This document shows, one piece after another, positions 23,020-35,418 of a stretch of 64,000 nt of DNA. A model generated the notes under the pieces. It worked only from the letters and a program-made list of their open reading frames with translations. It made no database searches and was not told the DNA's origin. Both the position numbers and the translations under genes were made by a program. Numbering within the stretch: position 1 is the first letter of the stretch; each line of letters opens with the position of its first letter. The stretch is from assembly GCA_015680685.1 (NCBI GenBank), contig MNCI01001310.1, positions 27,278-91,277 of the forward strand. The letters run 5' to 3'. This stretch comes from Gnetum montanum. Lineage: Eukaryota > Streptophyta > Gnetopsida > Gnetales > Gnetaceae.

Positions 23020-23520
23020 AATGACGCAAGGTAAGCACAAGTCTACTATAACTATAAACTAGCACAACACAAGTTTTCTACAACTATAAACTAGCATAGC
23101 ATTCATCTACTACGATGTTATCCTAGCATCCAAACCTCAAGTCCGCTATGACTATAATTAGCACAGAAAGTCTACTATGACTATAAATTGGCATAGAATG
23201 TCTACTATGACTATAGAATAGCATAAAAAGTCTACTATGAATATAAACTAGTACAAACTATTCACTACAACTATAAACTAGCCTAGACTATTCACTATGA
23301 CGTTAAACTGCCATGGCTCATCCTTGGGTCATGATGATAAACCAACATAGCAACATGTCTGCTATGACATTAAACTAGCATGTAATAGTCTGCTAGGACT
23401 ATAAACTAACACACCATGGTTTGCTAGGACCTTAAATTAGGCTCACAGTCTACTAGGACCTTAAACTAGTAAAACACATAGTCTACTAAGACCTTAAACT
23501 AGGTTTGCGGTCCACCACAC
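23020..23520 (+). repeat. Tandem array in the 3' untranslated region of element B
   Basis: About a dozen imperfect units of 30-45 bp (AGTCTACTATGACTATAAAC, later GTCTGCTAGGACCTTAAACT) begin just after the integrase stop. Units drift along the array from CTATAAACTAGCA to CCTTAAACTAG. Arrays in this position are known to seed satellites in Tat-lineage elements. Confidence 0.85.
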
Positions 23521-24982
23521 ATAGTTCTTCAAGTAAGTAAGTGAGAATATTTTTAACTCCTCCCTCTCCCCACTCATTTGTCTACATCTCATGGGTAGGG
23601 TAGGGACATTATAGTCCTAAAATGAATTTCCTATTATTAGGAGAGGCCTCTAGAACATTTGCAACATTGTTGCCCCCTGGCATTTTGGTGATTTTCTAGA
23701 GCTTCCATCATCAATGCCACCTTTGGACGACACATGTAGCACTACCACCTCTGGGTAGCACTTGCAGCATTATGGCTCTACCATTTTGCTAATTTTTTAG
23801 GCTCTTGCCATTTCTTGGGCTTAGAAGTACCTATAGCATTATGGCCCCTCATCATTTTGCTGGTTTTTTGGGCTCCTATCATTGGTGCGGGCTCATCATC
23901 ATCGCCCCCACCATTTTGCTAATCTTTTTGGACACCTAGCATTGGTTTGGCCTCTGGAACCTTTGTAGCATTCTTGCCCCTGGCACCTTTACTGGCTTTA
24001 CAAACACTTGCAACTGGTTCAACTATCGGAGAATTTGCAACATCCTCGTATCTAGTAGCTTACTTGCATCTCATGTTGTGTGGTTGTTTTACTGTCTTCT
24101 CTAAGTTGTGTTTGTAGGATGAAGCCCTAGGTTGTCATGTAGAGACGCATCTCATTGCAATGAAAAGTCACCACATTGCTCTAATGTGCATGATTAGACT
24201 ATCCAAGCCACTCAAGAGTGCCTATATGTATTGCCTTGTTATAGCCTATTTGCATTTACCCCTTTTACCCTACATTCCCTTGCCTTCCCCTACATCATTG
24301 AGCTTGTAAACCCTTTTAATGCACATGGCACCTTCTTTAAGTCAATTGTAGCACCCATGGTGGACATAACGCAACTTGTTCCATGGGGAGCCTTTGTGGG
24401 CTAGTCAAAGCCCAAGTGGATGTAATGCAACTCATCCTAGGGAGGAAACACCTATTCTATAGAAATAATGTGGTTGCATCAAAACAAAGCTCATTAGGTG
24501 GCACATAGTCCACCTAATGGAAAGCATCCCGTAGCTAGCATTCAATAATGTGCAGAATTTAAAGCAAGTTCACCTTGTAGTCAAAAAGGAAAAAGGCAGA
24601 AAAAAGGGTAAAACATGTTCCCAGGCAAAAAATTAGTAGAGTTGTAATTTTGCAACTGGTCCAACCCTAAATCCATGTTGATTCTCTCATAAGAATTTTG
24701 ATGAGAGGTCACAATTTTAGGGGAAAGCCACCCTGGTGCCATGGTCACCGTTAGCCATGCCGACTCTGCATCTTGCAGCATGACATCCTACTTGCATTTT
24801 ACCCCTGCCTTTGCTAGCATATTACCTACACCCTTTCCCTTTAGCATACCACAACCCTTAGCACTCTTGACCATGGTGCAATGACATCTGGTCGAGTGCT
24901 GACAAGCAGTGTTGGTACCAAGCTTGCTGTGGTGTTTTGTGTTCTTTGTCGATGTCTCTCGAGCCACTCCTCCAGATATCAA
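23521..24982 (+). other. 3' untranslated region of element B; no gene
   Basis: No coding domain is visible. 23660-24010 is a weak tandem repeat of about 80 bp (ACCATTTTGCTAATTTTTTA, GGCTCY..CAT, GCATTATGGCCCC). The remainder to 24982 is unassigned. Confidence 0.5.
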
Positions 24983-24996
24983 CAAAGAGGGGCCAA
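24983..24996 (+). other. Polypurine tract of element B
   Basis: AAAGAGGGG followed by CCAA stands immediately before the 3' LTR start TGAAACATT at 24997. It would prime plus-strand DNA synthesis. Confidence 0.65.
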
Positions 24997-26656
24997 TGAA
25001 ACATTACCAAATTTTTGCCATCGTGTCTTGACTGCAAATTTGTCTAAGTGTCAACATAAAGTAAATTTTTTCTAAGTGTTGGGCCTATGCACTTTACTAT
25101 TGAGACTATGCTCCAAAGTGTAGTCAATGTGGTCTGCAACACAAGTCCAAATTTGCAATATTTTTCGAAGTGTTGACAGTAGGTACAAATTTTTCTAAGT
25201 GCCAAGACTATGCTTTCCACTATTAGGACTATGCTTTCCACTATTGAGACTACACTCTAGAGTGTAGTCAGCATGCAAATTGCTAGTTTTGCAAACTTTC
25301 CTAAGTGTCAAGATAGTGGTTGCAGAGCATGCTTGGCATGGAGGAAATAGTTTGGCAAATTTTCTAACTGCTAGGCTATGCTCCATACTATGCTCTAGAG
25401 CATAGTCAACATAGTCTACACAAAGATACTAGTTCTGCAAAAAATTTTCTAACTATCGAGACTACACTCCCTACTACTAGGACTACGCTCTAGAGCATAG
25501 TCAACATGAAAGTGCATTTTTTGCAAAATTTGTCTAACTATTGAGACTACTCTGTAGAGTGTAGCCAACATAGTTATGTAGAACTACCTCCAAGAGCTTC
25601 TAGAATGCAACACTAGCCTTCACCTTAGCTCTGACACTCCTCTGGAAAGCAAGATCAGCCACTTGCATTTCTTTTGCATCCCCATTTATACCAAAATTGT
25701 ACATATTCTTAATACCACTTGAGAGAGTGAACAACATAGTCTTGGAGCATAGTCTCCAAATTTCCACTATTTTGCATTATTTTAAGGTACATTTCGGTCT
25801 GTTTAGCAGTTGCACATGCTATTGGGTAGCATAGTCACAATCTAGTAGTCTTGCAAAGCCCATTGGAGCACACTAACAAAACACCATTTTCTTTAGTGGA
25901 AAGCGTAGTTGGGTGCAACATAGTCCCAGCTACCCCTCTGCCACATGGCACTTGATTCACAATTCATGGCAACTCTAAACCTATAAATACCTCAACACTC
26001 AACATTTTAAGGGTTAAAAAATCCAAGCATCTATTGACATTTTGGCATTTCATTGTGCAAGAGCAAGTTTGAGGCAAAGCACCAACAAGCACCTTTGCAT
26101 ACCACCTAGGACACCGTAGACCGCTGTAACCCATAGGACACCATGGTGGCCAACCTGGTAAGCATAGAAACCATGGCAGACATTAGTCTTTGTAGCCTAG
26201 ACACCCTGAGACTGTGATTATGCTACCTACTACGCCTGTTTATACATCGCATACCTCCTCATCTTTCTTGCAGTTGACTATGCTCTCCCCATTTGGAGTG
26301 GTGCCACTTTCTCTCTTGGTCTATACCTACAAATTTTTTTAGCATTTTTATTCACATTCTAGCATGTACTCATATTTTTCACTATTTTTGAATTTAACTG
26401 TGTGTTGACACCTTTTTTTTTGGTAAAACCCTTAAGTATGCTCACCCCCATTAACATCATAGACATTGCATACATCATGCAAGCATTTAACAATGTTTCG
26501 GCATTGCATCTCGTAAGTTCCAGTCTAATTGACAAGATTATTTTGGGCACCCTATCTCTACCTCTAGTAGGCCCTCATGCAAATGTGGGGTCAATCTATG
26601 TGCACTGCAAATGTTTCAGTGTACCATTCTAGTTGCTGATGTTTTCAATTGTTACA
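24997..26656 (+). repeat. 3' LTR of element B
   Basis: This 1660-bp copy starts TGAAACA and ends TGTTACA (a 6-of-7 inverted repeat) and aligns with the interrupted 5' LTR. It reads through the CATAG target site of the P450 unit without interruption, giving the empty-site control. The right flank is CACAC, then Host-1 sequence. Confidence 0.85.
25103..25570. repeat. Palindrome array in the 3' LTR of element B
   Basis: Five dyads with half-site GACTAYRCTCT lie near 25103, 25248, 25386, 25480 and 25546. 25248-25269 is a perfect 22-bp palindrome of the ACAC form and 25386-25407 of the ATGC form, so both arms vary together between copies. Confidence 0.8.
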
Positions 26657-26661
26657 CACAC

Positions 26662-28460
26662 CAATGAACTAAGCCATCAACACACACCTTGTAAAGGTGT
26701 TTGTTGATTTCCATAAAGTGCGTAACCTGATCAAGAAATTGTTGTTTCTTCCTATGGTCTAAATCTTGTGGCATCTCTTGAGAAAGGAGATAAGTGAGGA
26801 TGCCATCATACCATGTTGGTTCAGTGGGCATTTATTCATTTATTACACTAGCAAAGAGGAGTTCATCAAGAAATTGGTCAGAGAGTAAGCTCTTTTCCTT
26901 TTTGTTATTCCATCTTAACTAAGATAAGTGATTGGTGACCACATTCTCAATTTCCTCTTGATCTACCATTATGAGATTGAATTTTTGGAAGATCACTAAC
27001 CATCATATGACACGGGGGCTCACCATTGGCTTGTAATGGCACTATGATTAGTGTGCACAAACACTTTATATCCAAGCACATAGTGCTTGAACTTTTCCAA
27101 AGCATACACCATTGTCATTAGTTCTTTTTCTGTGGTGGTGTAATTCAGTTGTGCATCCATAATGCTTCAACTTGCACAATGGATGTAATATTGGTGTTTC
27201 TTATCATCCAACTGCATTAGCATGACTCACTAGGCATAATTAGATGCATCTATCATGATATGGAATGGTATGAACCAATAAGGTGCTTGTAGAATTAGTG
27301 TCTCTACGAGCTTTTTCTTGAGGCTTTGGAATTCATTTTCACATTCCTTGGTCTAGATGAAGGGAGAATCTTTTTTTGTTAGCTTGACCAACAATTTCAT
27401 GAGCTTAGATAAATTCTCTAGGAATCACTGGTAGTAACTAGCATGTTCAAGGAATGGCTGAACATCTTTAATGATTTTTGGTTGATGAGTGATTCCTTGG
27501 ATGATCTTTATCTTTTTGGGGTTTACCTTGATCCCTTCCTACAAAATTTTGTGCCTTAATACAATGCCTTCTTGGACCATGAGGTGAATCTTTTTGCAAT
27601 TGAGCCACAAATTTATTTCCACACATCTTTTTAATACTTGCTTAATGTGGTCTAAGACTTGCTTGAAGGTAGCACCATAAGTAGAGAAGTCATCCATGAA
27701 GACTTCCACTCCACTACCTATTTGCTACTAAAAGGTGCTTAAGACTAGATGTTGGAAAGTGGTAGGAGCATTACATAGACTAAAATTCATCTTTTGATAT
27801 GCAAAGATCGCCCAAGGACTTGTGAATGTTATTTTGGCTTGATCTTCTAGTGAAATCTAGTTTTGGTTATAACCATTATAACCATCTAGAAAACTGTAAT
27901 AGCAATGCCCATATATGGTATCCAACACCTGATCAATGAATGACATTGGAAAATGATCTTTGAATGTTGCTATGTTTAACAACTTGAAGTTGATACAAAC
28001 CCACCATTTTCCACCTCTCTTTGGCACTATCACGAGTGGGCTGACCACTTGCTATCTACAATGGGGTAGCTGAACCTTACCTTAAGGAGTTGCTCAATCT
28101 CCTCTTTGAAAGTTTTCTTTAATTTTTGGTTCAATTACTATTTTTTTTTTCCTCCTTGGCTTCATGGATGGATTAGTGTAAATGTGGTGTTGGCATATCC
28201 ATGGATCAATTCCAATGAGTTCAAGATATGACCAAGTAAAGGCTATTGACCATTTGTTGATCACTTTCAATAATTTTGCTTTCTGTTCAAGAGCAAGTTT
28301 GGCATTAAGTATGACCAGCTTACCATTTTTCAAGAATGCATATTCTAGACTAGTGGGTAGAGTTTTCAACTCTAGGGGCTCTTGTTTGAAATTCTTAGCA
28401 ATCTCCAACTCTTCCCAATTGGTATCAGAGTTTTCATCATCAGAGAGTTATTGATGAACT
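26662..28460 (-). pseudogene. RT and RNase H of Host-1
   Basis: Minus strand. The N-terminal linker reads LKTLPTSLEYAFL and INKWSIAFTWSYLELIGIDP (28400-28190). RT follows with SPLVIVPKRGGKWWVCINFK and SFLDGYNGYNQN (28045-27857) and VFMDDFSTYG with the FMDD catalytic box at about 27690-27702. RNase H starts with MIDASNYA near 27260 (first Asp kept). The end, near HFMEINKHLYKVCVDGL at 26700, is the linker before integrase and is cut at 26657 by element B. It belongs to the same reading as the integrase at 3640-4760. Multiple stops are present. Confidence 0.85.
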
Positions 28461-28699
28461 TGTTCTAGTTCATCCATGCCTATGACATAGACACATGTCA
28501 AGCTCTCAGTCGGTTCCATGCACATTTTTCTACTATTAGAATCAGCAATCAGCTACTAGATGCCCTCTTATTTTATGGCTATTGTGTACAAACACTTTTG
28601 AATATCTACTTCATGTGCACATTGCCTACATGCAGAAATAGATGCTCACTTCATAGACCAGAGTTTCTACAAGTAATTACATCTTGTATCACTATACGC

Positions 28700-29130
28700 G
28701 ATGCATGGAACTCATCTCTTCTCTATCTTTTCAAATGCATTTTCCTTAGATATCTCCAAGGAAAGATCTTTGATGCCCATTCTTGCACCAACAGTGCTTA
28801 GCCATGCTCTTCCCATAATGATTGGGAAGTCCCCCCTTATAGTTTTTAACCTTAATTAGTGGGAAATCAGTAGGATAAGATCACCCATAGATAGTTGTCA
28901 TAATGTCTTCAACTAGTCCCAATGGAATAGTAATGGAATGGTCTACTAATTTCAATATGATATTACTCTTCTTTAGAGGCAACAAGTTCCAGGAAGTATA
29001 AATATTATGAGAAATCAAGTTCACACTGGAACTCAAATCAAGAAGAGCTTTACATGGTTCATTCCTAGTAATATCAGAGGATGAGGTAGGAGTAGGATGG
29101 CCAGTTGGCTAAGTCTATGAGGGCTTAGTA
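28700..29130 (-). pseudogene. Protease of Host-1
   Basis: Minus-strand retropepsin-like region: SSSVNLISHNIY (a relic of the LGASVNLIP strand with the catalytic Asp region degraded), NIILKLVDHSITIPLGLVED and YPTDFPLIKV, then the MGRAWL-like C-terminal strand near 28800. The same series of words is read in elements D and Host-2. Confidence 0.7.
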
Positions 29131-29199
29131 GGGTTGTAGGTTCAGAAGAATGGTCTTTTACGAGCATGAGCTTTCGAAACACCTTGGTTGATGAACCAA

Positions 29200-31600
29200 T
29201 TGTATATTGATGGCCCTAGTAGTGTTGCATAGCTATAGTTGGGCTAGAAGTTCACCTTGCATAGATGGAGTAGGTCATAGTTGTGTTGAGAATGGAGGAA
29301 CAAGTACAAAAATAGGAGCAGGATAAGAATAAAATGTGGCATCCCTCATGGAATGTGGAAAATGAGCTCTGTAGTATTTGAGAGGATGGTAGTGATGTTG
29401 AAAAGGAGAAACATGATTGGAAGAGTCATGTGGAGGTAGGGGTTGCTGAACATAATAGCCATATGGATCTGGTTGCTTGTAAGGGTAATGTTTCCTTGTT
29501 GGTGTCATCCCCCACAATAGTGGTTAGTGCCACTATTAATATTGCTTGTATGGTTGCAATGGAGTTCCACTTGGATAATATTATTGTTGCTAATGAAACT
29601 AGTTGGGATTGCCTTGAGGATAAGGCAACCTTCTAGGTGTTTGCCTTTTGGCTAGTTGTGGGTTTAGAGCATACACCCTAGACTCTTGTAAGTGTGACAT
29701 GATTGGGCAATATCCCTTACAATGTTCATATTGCTAGATGTCACATCCATCATCATCATATAAATTATTTTTTGCAACTTCATCTATTACAGTAATCTTG
29801 ATCTTACCTCTTTGGTAGGCACATTTAGCTTCTTTCTGCCTCCTGTGGTTACAATTACTACTCTACTCTCATGATTCTTTGGTGATTTTTAGAGCAGTTT
29901 AAAATTTTTCATCCAACGAACCCCACATTTTATCCATCTTAGTCAAAATTTTAAACACATATTTTTGAATTGGTGAGGTCTTTCTGTTCACCACCTCATC
30001 AAGTGGTGATACTTTCTCACTATCATAAAATTGAACCTCCTTCTTTTTTATGGAAGGATCCTTGTTATATTCCTCTACAATTTTGTGTTTTCTCAACTCT
30101 CCTTCTTCTTTTGCTACCTACTTAATTAGCCTTCAAATCTAATGGGATCTAAATTCAAATAGTCTCCCTTGGGCAGAGACCCCAAGAGTTCTCCTTGTTT
30201 CTAATCTAAGTCCATCTATGATATGGTGGAGTTGTTCCCACTGAGAATAACCATGGCTAGGGTATTAGTGTATGAGACAATAGTACCTACCCATGGTAAT
30301 GTCCAAGGGTTCATGGTTTCCTTGATTCCATTCTTGGATATGACTTCTTAGATTAAACATTTGGAGTACATTTGATACTTATCATTAAATAGCTCTAGCA
30401 TTGTACTCCACCTGTGGATGGATTTTGGCTCCAAGGACTAGTACTAGCTTTCTACTTCCTTGATGAGTATCCTCGGAAATAGCTTTAGTTTTTGCCAATC
30501 ATTTTTAATATTTTTCAAGGCATAGGCATCGTGAAAAGCTTGAAGATGTATTTTTGGATCAAAGTTATATCCCTCCTCAAATCTAGGAACACTATTCATA
30601 TTAAGTCATCTGATCCGACTATCTTTCACATGCTTGGTTGGAATTTTTATGACCTTCACAATATTTAGAATTCTTTGAGTTACTAGAAAAGGTTCATTAT
30701 CATCATTATTTCGATGATGTCCTTTGCCACTCCTTCATTCATGGTGGGCTTGGTGATCATCATTGTTGTCCCACTGTTCACCTTCATCATGGTTTCTCTT
30801 TCTACGATATTTTTTAGAACCAGAAGAGGAAGAAAAAGATGCAAATGAAGAAGATGAAGAGAGAGGAGGAATACCACCACCATGGTATCTTCCAACTCCT
30901 ATTCAATTATCATAGTCATGTTCATCAGTTTTCTTATCCTCTTGATGCTTTTTCAGGCCCCTACCTTGATTGCCATTTTTACTTGAACTTGGATTGTTGA
31001 TAGTGGACTGTAGATTCAAGGTTGCATCCCCATCACCAATAACAAAGGATGGAGAATCTTCATGTTGAGACCCCATAGAGGGAGGGTCCTCATTGTCATT
31101 TTGGTTAAGCAAGAACAAGGGATTGGTGAACCATTTCCCCTTCATAAACTTATGGTGCTTCTCTTAGTGTCAATCTCTCCTACATTGTGTTTTAGTGGGA
31201 CAGTAGTCCTGGTAGTCATGATCATGCACAACGTACTCCTCTTGAAGATCTTGGATGGCCAACCTTCTAAGAGTTTGAAGCAGCATCCCAAGCATAGATC
31301 GATTGAGAGGCATTAAAATGTTGCCTCCCATATTCCATCATCGCAGTTGTTCATCTTTATGCAAGATGAAGATGAAGTTAGGCACATACTCATCTGGATG
31401 AGTATACACCACCTTACATTCTTGGGGGACTAGCAGTTTAGTATCATCACACTTGTGAGAAGAAAACATCTTGCAATACAAATAAGATATCATTGTGCTT
31501 ATGTGATTATATTTATTGTGAGAATGATTTTGACCTTAGGGTTTGTCCATCGATGTTAATGATGTTCACTAAACCTAGATAACACATGTTTCAAACAAAA
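29200..31600 (-). pseudogene. Gag of Host-1
   Basis: Minus strand, homologous to the Gag of D and Host-2. Readable parts are an acidic and polar stretch (LLNQNDNEDPPSMGSQHEDS at about 31100-31040), an Arg-rich or Ser-rich segment near 30900-30700, and KEVQFYDSEKVSPLDEVV with FKILTKMDKMWGSLDEKF at about 30050-29900. The N-terminal part near 31400-31300 contains the DEYVP...HQDE segment also read in D. Many stops. Confidence 0.65.
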
Positions 31601-31605
31601 AGATT

Positions 31606-31622
31606 CCTCAGCAATGGTGCCA
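31606..31622 (-). promoter_or_regulatory. tRNA-Asp-type primer-binding site of Host-1
   Basis: On the minus strand TGGCACCATTGCTGAGG stands one base after the LTR end. The plant tRNA-Asp site known from Athila elements is TGGCGCCGTTGCCGGGG; the four differences are all G to A or C to T. Confidence 0.75.
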
Positions 31623-31623
31623 A

Positions 31624-32451
31624 TGATGAGGAATCAAAGCACCCTTAAGTTGAACCACATGAATCATGAAGTGTTCATGTGTGATCCAGTCGAATTCTAT
31701 GAACTCTATGTCTTCTAGTACACTAGTCTCCTAGTAAGTGAACTTTACCCTAACAGTCATTTTTTGGCTTCCCAATTACACTTGTGATGTACAAAGGTAT
31801 GGTTAAGTATAATTGAGGCATTTTATTTTTATTATTTTATGTTTTATGTTCTTGGTGCTTAAAATAGAGAAATTAAGTAATTTAACAACTAATTTAATTT
31901 AACTAGTTAAATAATCTCTAACTAGTCCTAACATAAGCATTTGGTCCCACTTTTTGTACACGTCCTAAACCCACATATCCACTACTAGGATTACTAACCA
32001 AGCAATAATGCTATTGGGATTACCAAGCGAATACATGTTTACACTTGAAGCAGTTGTACTCATGTGTTTAATCTATTTTGCTTAATTAATTAACTAATTA
32101 ATTGAAGTCTACTTTAGCTTAATTAATTTCATAATTAATGAAAATAATAAATACATAAATAAATCATTAATCTATTCCAACTGTTAGAAGGTTTGATCAA
32201 AAGGCTCATCTTTATTATCGTTTACACTAGTGTGTTCAAGTGCAACAATGCTCAAATAAAGATCTGTAAACTTTCTAACTCCTATTGTGGGTACTCAGAG
32301 AAATATTCTAACTTTCAAATGATAAAATTGCAAAATCTTTGCTACAACTATGAATTTACTCCCCATAAACATGGTTAGTGAGTGCATATTTATAGACTTT
32401 ATTGTGAAGATACATCGATGGGGCCTCATAGACATAGCAAATGCTACATTG
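31624..32451 (-). repeat. LTR serving as 5' LTR of Host-1 (and at the 3' LTR position of Host-2)
   Basis: About 830 bp, matching in reverse the LTRs of element D (38347-39223). The lower border is TGATGAGG at 31624, next to the primer-binding site. The upper border near 32451 is less sharp (CATAGCAAATGCTACATTGATG against CATAGCCCATTTACAATTCATCA of D). Immediately above it begins the Host-2 sequence that in Host-3 directly adjoins the 3' LTR, so a single LTR sits between two element bodies. Confidence 0.7.
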
Positions 32452-32639
32452 ATGTGATTGTATACTCAAACTTGGGAGGTATACTAAAACTTGATATGAA
32501 TACCTATATACATGACTCTAAATGCCACATTGTGGTTCGAGTGGTGTTTTTTTTAAACAAAATTCTCATGCATAACATGATGGACATATTTGACAACAAA
32601 AAAAAACAAAAAAAAATGAGATAGCTTGATGTAGCCTTC

Positions 32640-35418
32640 ATGTTCTTGGTGGTTGAGGCTCCTTCATTAGCTTCTTTCCCTTGTTATTAGGCTTTTGAAA
32701 TTGATATCAATTGAGGAGTACTTGAGCTTCTCTTCTTTGACCTAGAATCATGCATCATCAATGCAAATTATATGATGTTTGATGATGTTGATACATCCCA
32801 TGGGCATGGTAGTTGCAAAAGCATCTTATTGGCCTTTACATAACAAGACATGAACTACCTTCTTTCTTTCTCAAACACCCTACGCACCTTTCCTAGTTCT
32901 TGATAATTAGTCATTCGATAGGCCAAGTTTTCTATTACATCTTTCTATCCTTCGTAGCTAGCTTTGGCAATTTATAATTTAGAGTTTGCCACATGTAATT
33001 TTTGATGTGCATCCTTCTGATTTGCAAACTCCTTCTCATACATAATATAAACTACATCTACTAGTTACTCAAGCTCACTTCTCATCCTACCTATTGTTAA
33101 CATGGCCAAATTAGCATATTGAAGGTTCACTAATCCCATATACTTTATGAGATATTCTATCTATAGGTCCTTATTTTTCACTTTAGCTTGGTGAACATAG
33201 GTAAGGATAGCTAAAATTGGCTACCAATTTGGTGTCTATGTTGATATTGAATTGATCTTGGCTATGGTCATCTAGATCTCTTTCTCATTGATCTGCTTAT
33301 ACATGTCCACCTAATCCATGAAGTGTTCCTTAAGCCTTTTGTGCTTTTTGGCCTCATTTTACCAAGTGCTTATTTCAATTGTTGATTTCTATTTGATGAT
33401 GCAAAATTTTTCCATTGATAGGGTTTGATTTTTCTCTAGTCAATTTATTCATATCTTGGTTGACTCTAATGAATTTCTCTCACAGTTGATGAATGCTTTC
33501 CTCAAGAATATTTGTCTACTTATCAATATTTTTCAACCTAGTATTGTTACCAATAAGCTTCTTATTTTCCTCTCTTAAGGCAATGACAGCTTTGACATGT
33601 GTATATGTTTGCACTTTTTCCATCGATATATTTCATAAAACATTCTCCTTGTCCATCTCAACTTGAATGTTTCTCACTGTCAACTACCTCATGTGCTCTG
33701 TCCTAAAGGCATCGAGCTATTTTGAGGCTAGTTATTATGCATGGTGTTTTCCTTTTGCTTTTAGGGCTACCAACTAAGTTGGTAGCCTCTACACTTCATT
33801 CTCTGCGTGTTCTACCCTTGTTTCTGCCATGATCAACTTTCCCTTTGTTGTGATTTGATCAAACTAAACTGTAGTGATATCACTAGGGATATTAAAGAGA
33901 TTTTGTATGACTTGGCGTTTTTGCAATAGCCAATCAAGGACATCTTCATGATATACTGGGGTCATGGATGTTTCAGCTAGCATTTGAACATCTCTAATCC
34001 TAGCAATATCTATCAATGATGTAATGGAAACATTGAAGGATTCATTAATATGATCAGTAATAACTTTTGTTGCTCATGCTACATCTTGATGTTGCATTAT
34101 CATTACTGTGGCAACTTCCCTAATTTCTAGCATAACTTGAAATGATTCAGTGTTCCCTATGATTTGCTATGCCTAGTCATTATTTCCTCTTGCTTGTAGA
34201 GATACCTGTCCACTAGTAGGTCCTATGCATATTATAGGCCTGATAGAGTTGTTCTTGGCTCAGTATAATGTAGAACCTTCCCTTGTTTCCTAGCTTATAG
34301 TTTCTACAATCTATTGCAAATGACTCATGAAGGGTTTATAATCTTGTTTTGCCAGTGGAGCTCCCTATTTAGATCTATCACTAGCAAGCATGAATTCACT
34401 AGGTTTTGCTTATTGTTGTTGTCTAGTTGCTAGAAGATTGCTAGCTGGTGTAGAACCTAATGCTCCCTCAGTGTTTGCTAGCTTCTCTAGCTAATCCTTC
34501 TTTAGTGGAACTAGTTTAGCCATTGCTGTGTAGGATGCATTATGGGATTTTCTCAAAACATTATTAGTGTATCCTCGCTTGCTTGCACAACTTTCTAATT
34601 AGGTAAGGGAATGACAATGTGAATTTCCATCCCTTCTTTTCTTCAAACCTCTTTTGGATCTTTAGGAAGAGTAGATGTGCTATGTTAGCATTGAATTTTT
34701 GCATCATGATTGCACTTCCTCTTACCTCTTAGGTAGAGATATTGTTGAGTCTCTTGGTTGGGAACAAGTCATAAATTTTGATCTTAAAGTAGATCTTCTC
34801 CTCAACAGTCAATTCATTGTATTATTTATCTTCCTTTTTGTAGGCTCTCTGCAGCCATAGCTTCTTTGCATCTATGTTAGATATAGTTGATATTTGTACT
34901 GCATTATCTCTGACATTTGGGATGTTAAGTTTCTTTGCAATGACTTCTACAGAATAAGGCACTGAGGCTCCTTCGATCTTAATAGTTGCATCATCCTACT
35001 TATTTCTCCAAAATTGGTACACTTCTCCTAGGTACTATTCATTATCACATGAGAGAGTGGACCACAAAAGAAAGGCTTGGAGTTGGGTTTTAACACTCTC
35101 AGGAGCAAACTCCATGAATGATCCAAAGTTCAATTCCATAATTATTGTGGATATGATGAACTTTTCCTAAATGGCTATGAGGAATTCTATTGACAACGTG
35201 AGGTGCTTTCCTTGTTATGGCACTGGAGATGCCTCTACCTCAACTTGTGTAGATTGTTTTGTGATCAGAGTATACTAATAAATACTGAAAGATTGGGCCT
35301 CCTACTCTACTTGCTTTGCATGTGGAGTTTGTTCTCTAGCTTATCCCCTACCTTGAGCCCTTAGTCTTTTGATTCTACACTGTGAGGGTCCCCCTGTTGT
35401 GGGTCTATTGGGAGCCAT
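32640..35418 (-). pseudogene. ORFX, copy E (Host-2)
   Basis: Function not recognised. The start ATG at 35418 gives MAPNRPTTGGPSQCRIKRLR, a basic N-terminus also seen in copy F (MSQKIPKAKEPS). The conserved domain at about 35130-34880 reads NFGSFMEFAPE, EVYQFWRNK and IEGASVPYSVEVIAKKLNIP. Further downstream (34600-33400) the reading is polar and helix-rich, corresponding to the coiled-coil part of copy F. There is no signal peptide or obvious membrane segment. Several stops are present. Length if intact would be about 900 residues. Confidence 0.65.

Larger units (their letters stand above)
4761..26656 (+). mobile_element. Element B: Tat/Ogre-like Ty3/gypsy retrotransposon with nested insertions
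   Basis: Full-length plus-strand element with direct LTRs (4761-9608, interrupted, and 24997-26656), a CACAC duplication, gag, protease, RT, two RNase H domains, integrase, a long 3' untranslated region with tandem arrays and a polypurine tract. A second RNase H between RT-RNase H and integrase, a large interval between protease and RT, and array-rich untranslated regions are known traits of the Tat lineage, which includes Ogre. Without its two nested insertions it is about 17.9 kb. It lies in antisense orientation within Host-1. Stops in every domain and LTR divergence show that it is old. Confidence 0.85.
1..32451 (-). mobile_element. Host-1: decayed Athila-like Ty3/gypsy retrotransposon, split by element B
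   Basis: Two separated pieces (1-4760 and 26657-32451) form one minus-strand element. Read from high to low coordinates it has an LTR (31624-32451), a tRNA-Asp-type primer-binding site, gag, protease, RT and RNase H down to 26662, then integrase from 4760 to about 3640, a 2.1-kb spacer and an extra ORF running off the left edge. The pol reading breaks within the residues just before the integrase zinc finger on both sides of the inserted element B, and a CACAC duplication flanks B, so the two pieces were once contiguous. Use of a tRNA-Asp primer site and an extra ORF after integrase are known for the Athila lineage; the lineage call is inference. All reading frames carry several stops. The 3' LTR lies outside the window. 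Confidence 0.75.

Noticed and set aside
1-35418. ORFX as a transcribed host coiled-coil gene
   Set aside because: It recurs three times, always between the same spacer and an LTR, so it belongs to the retrotransposon family.
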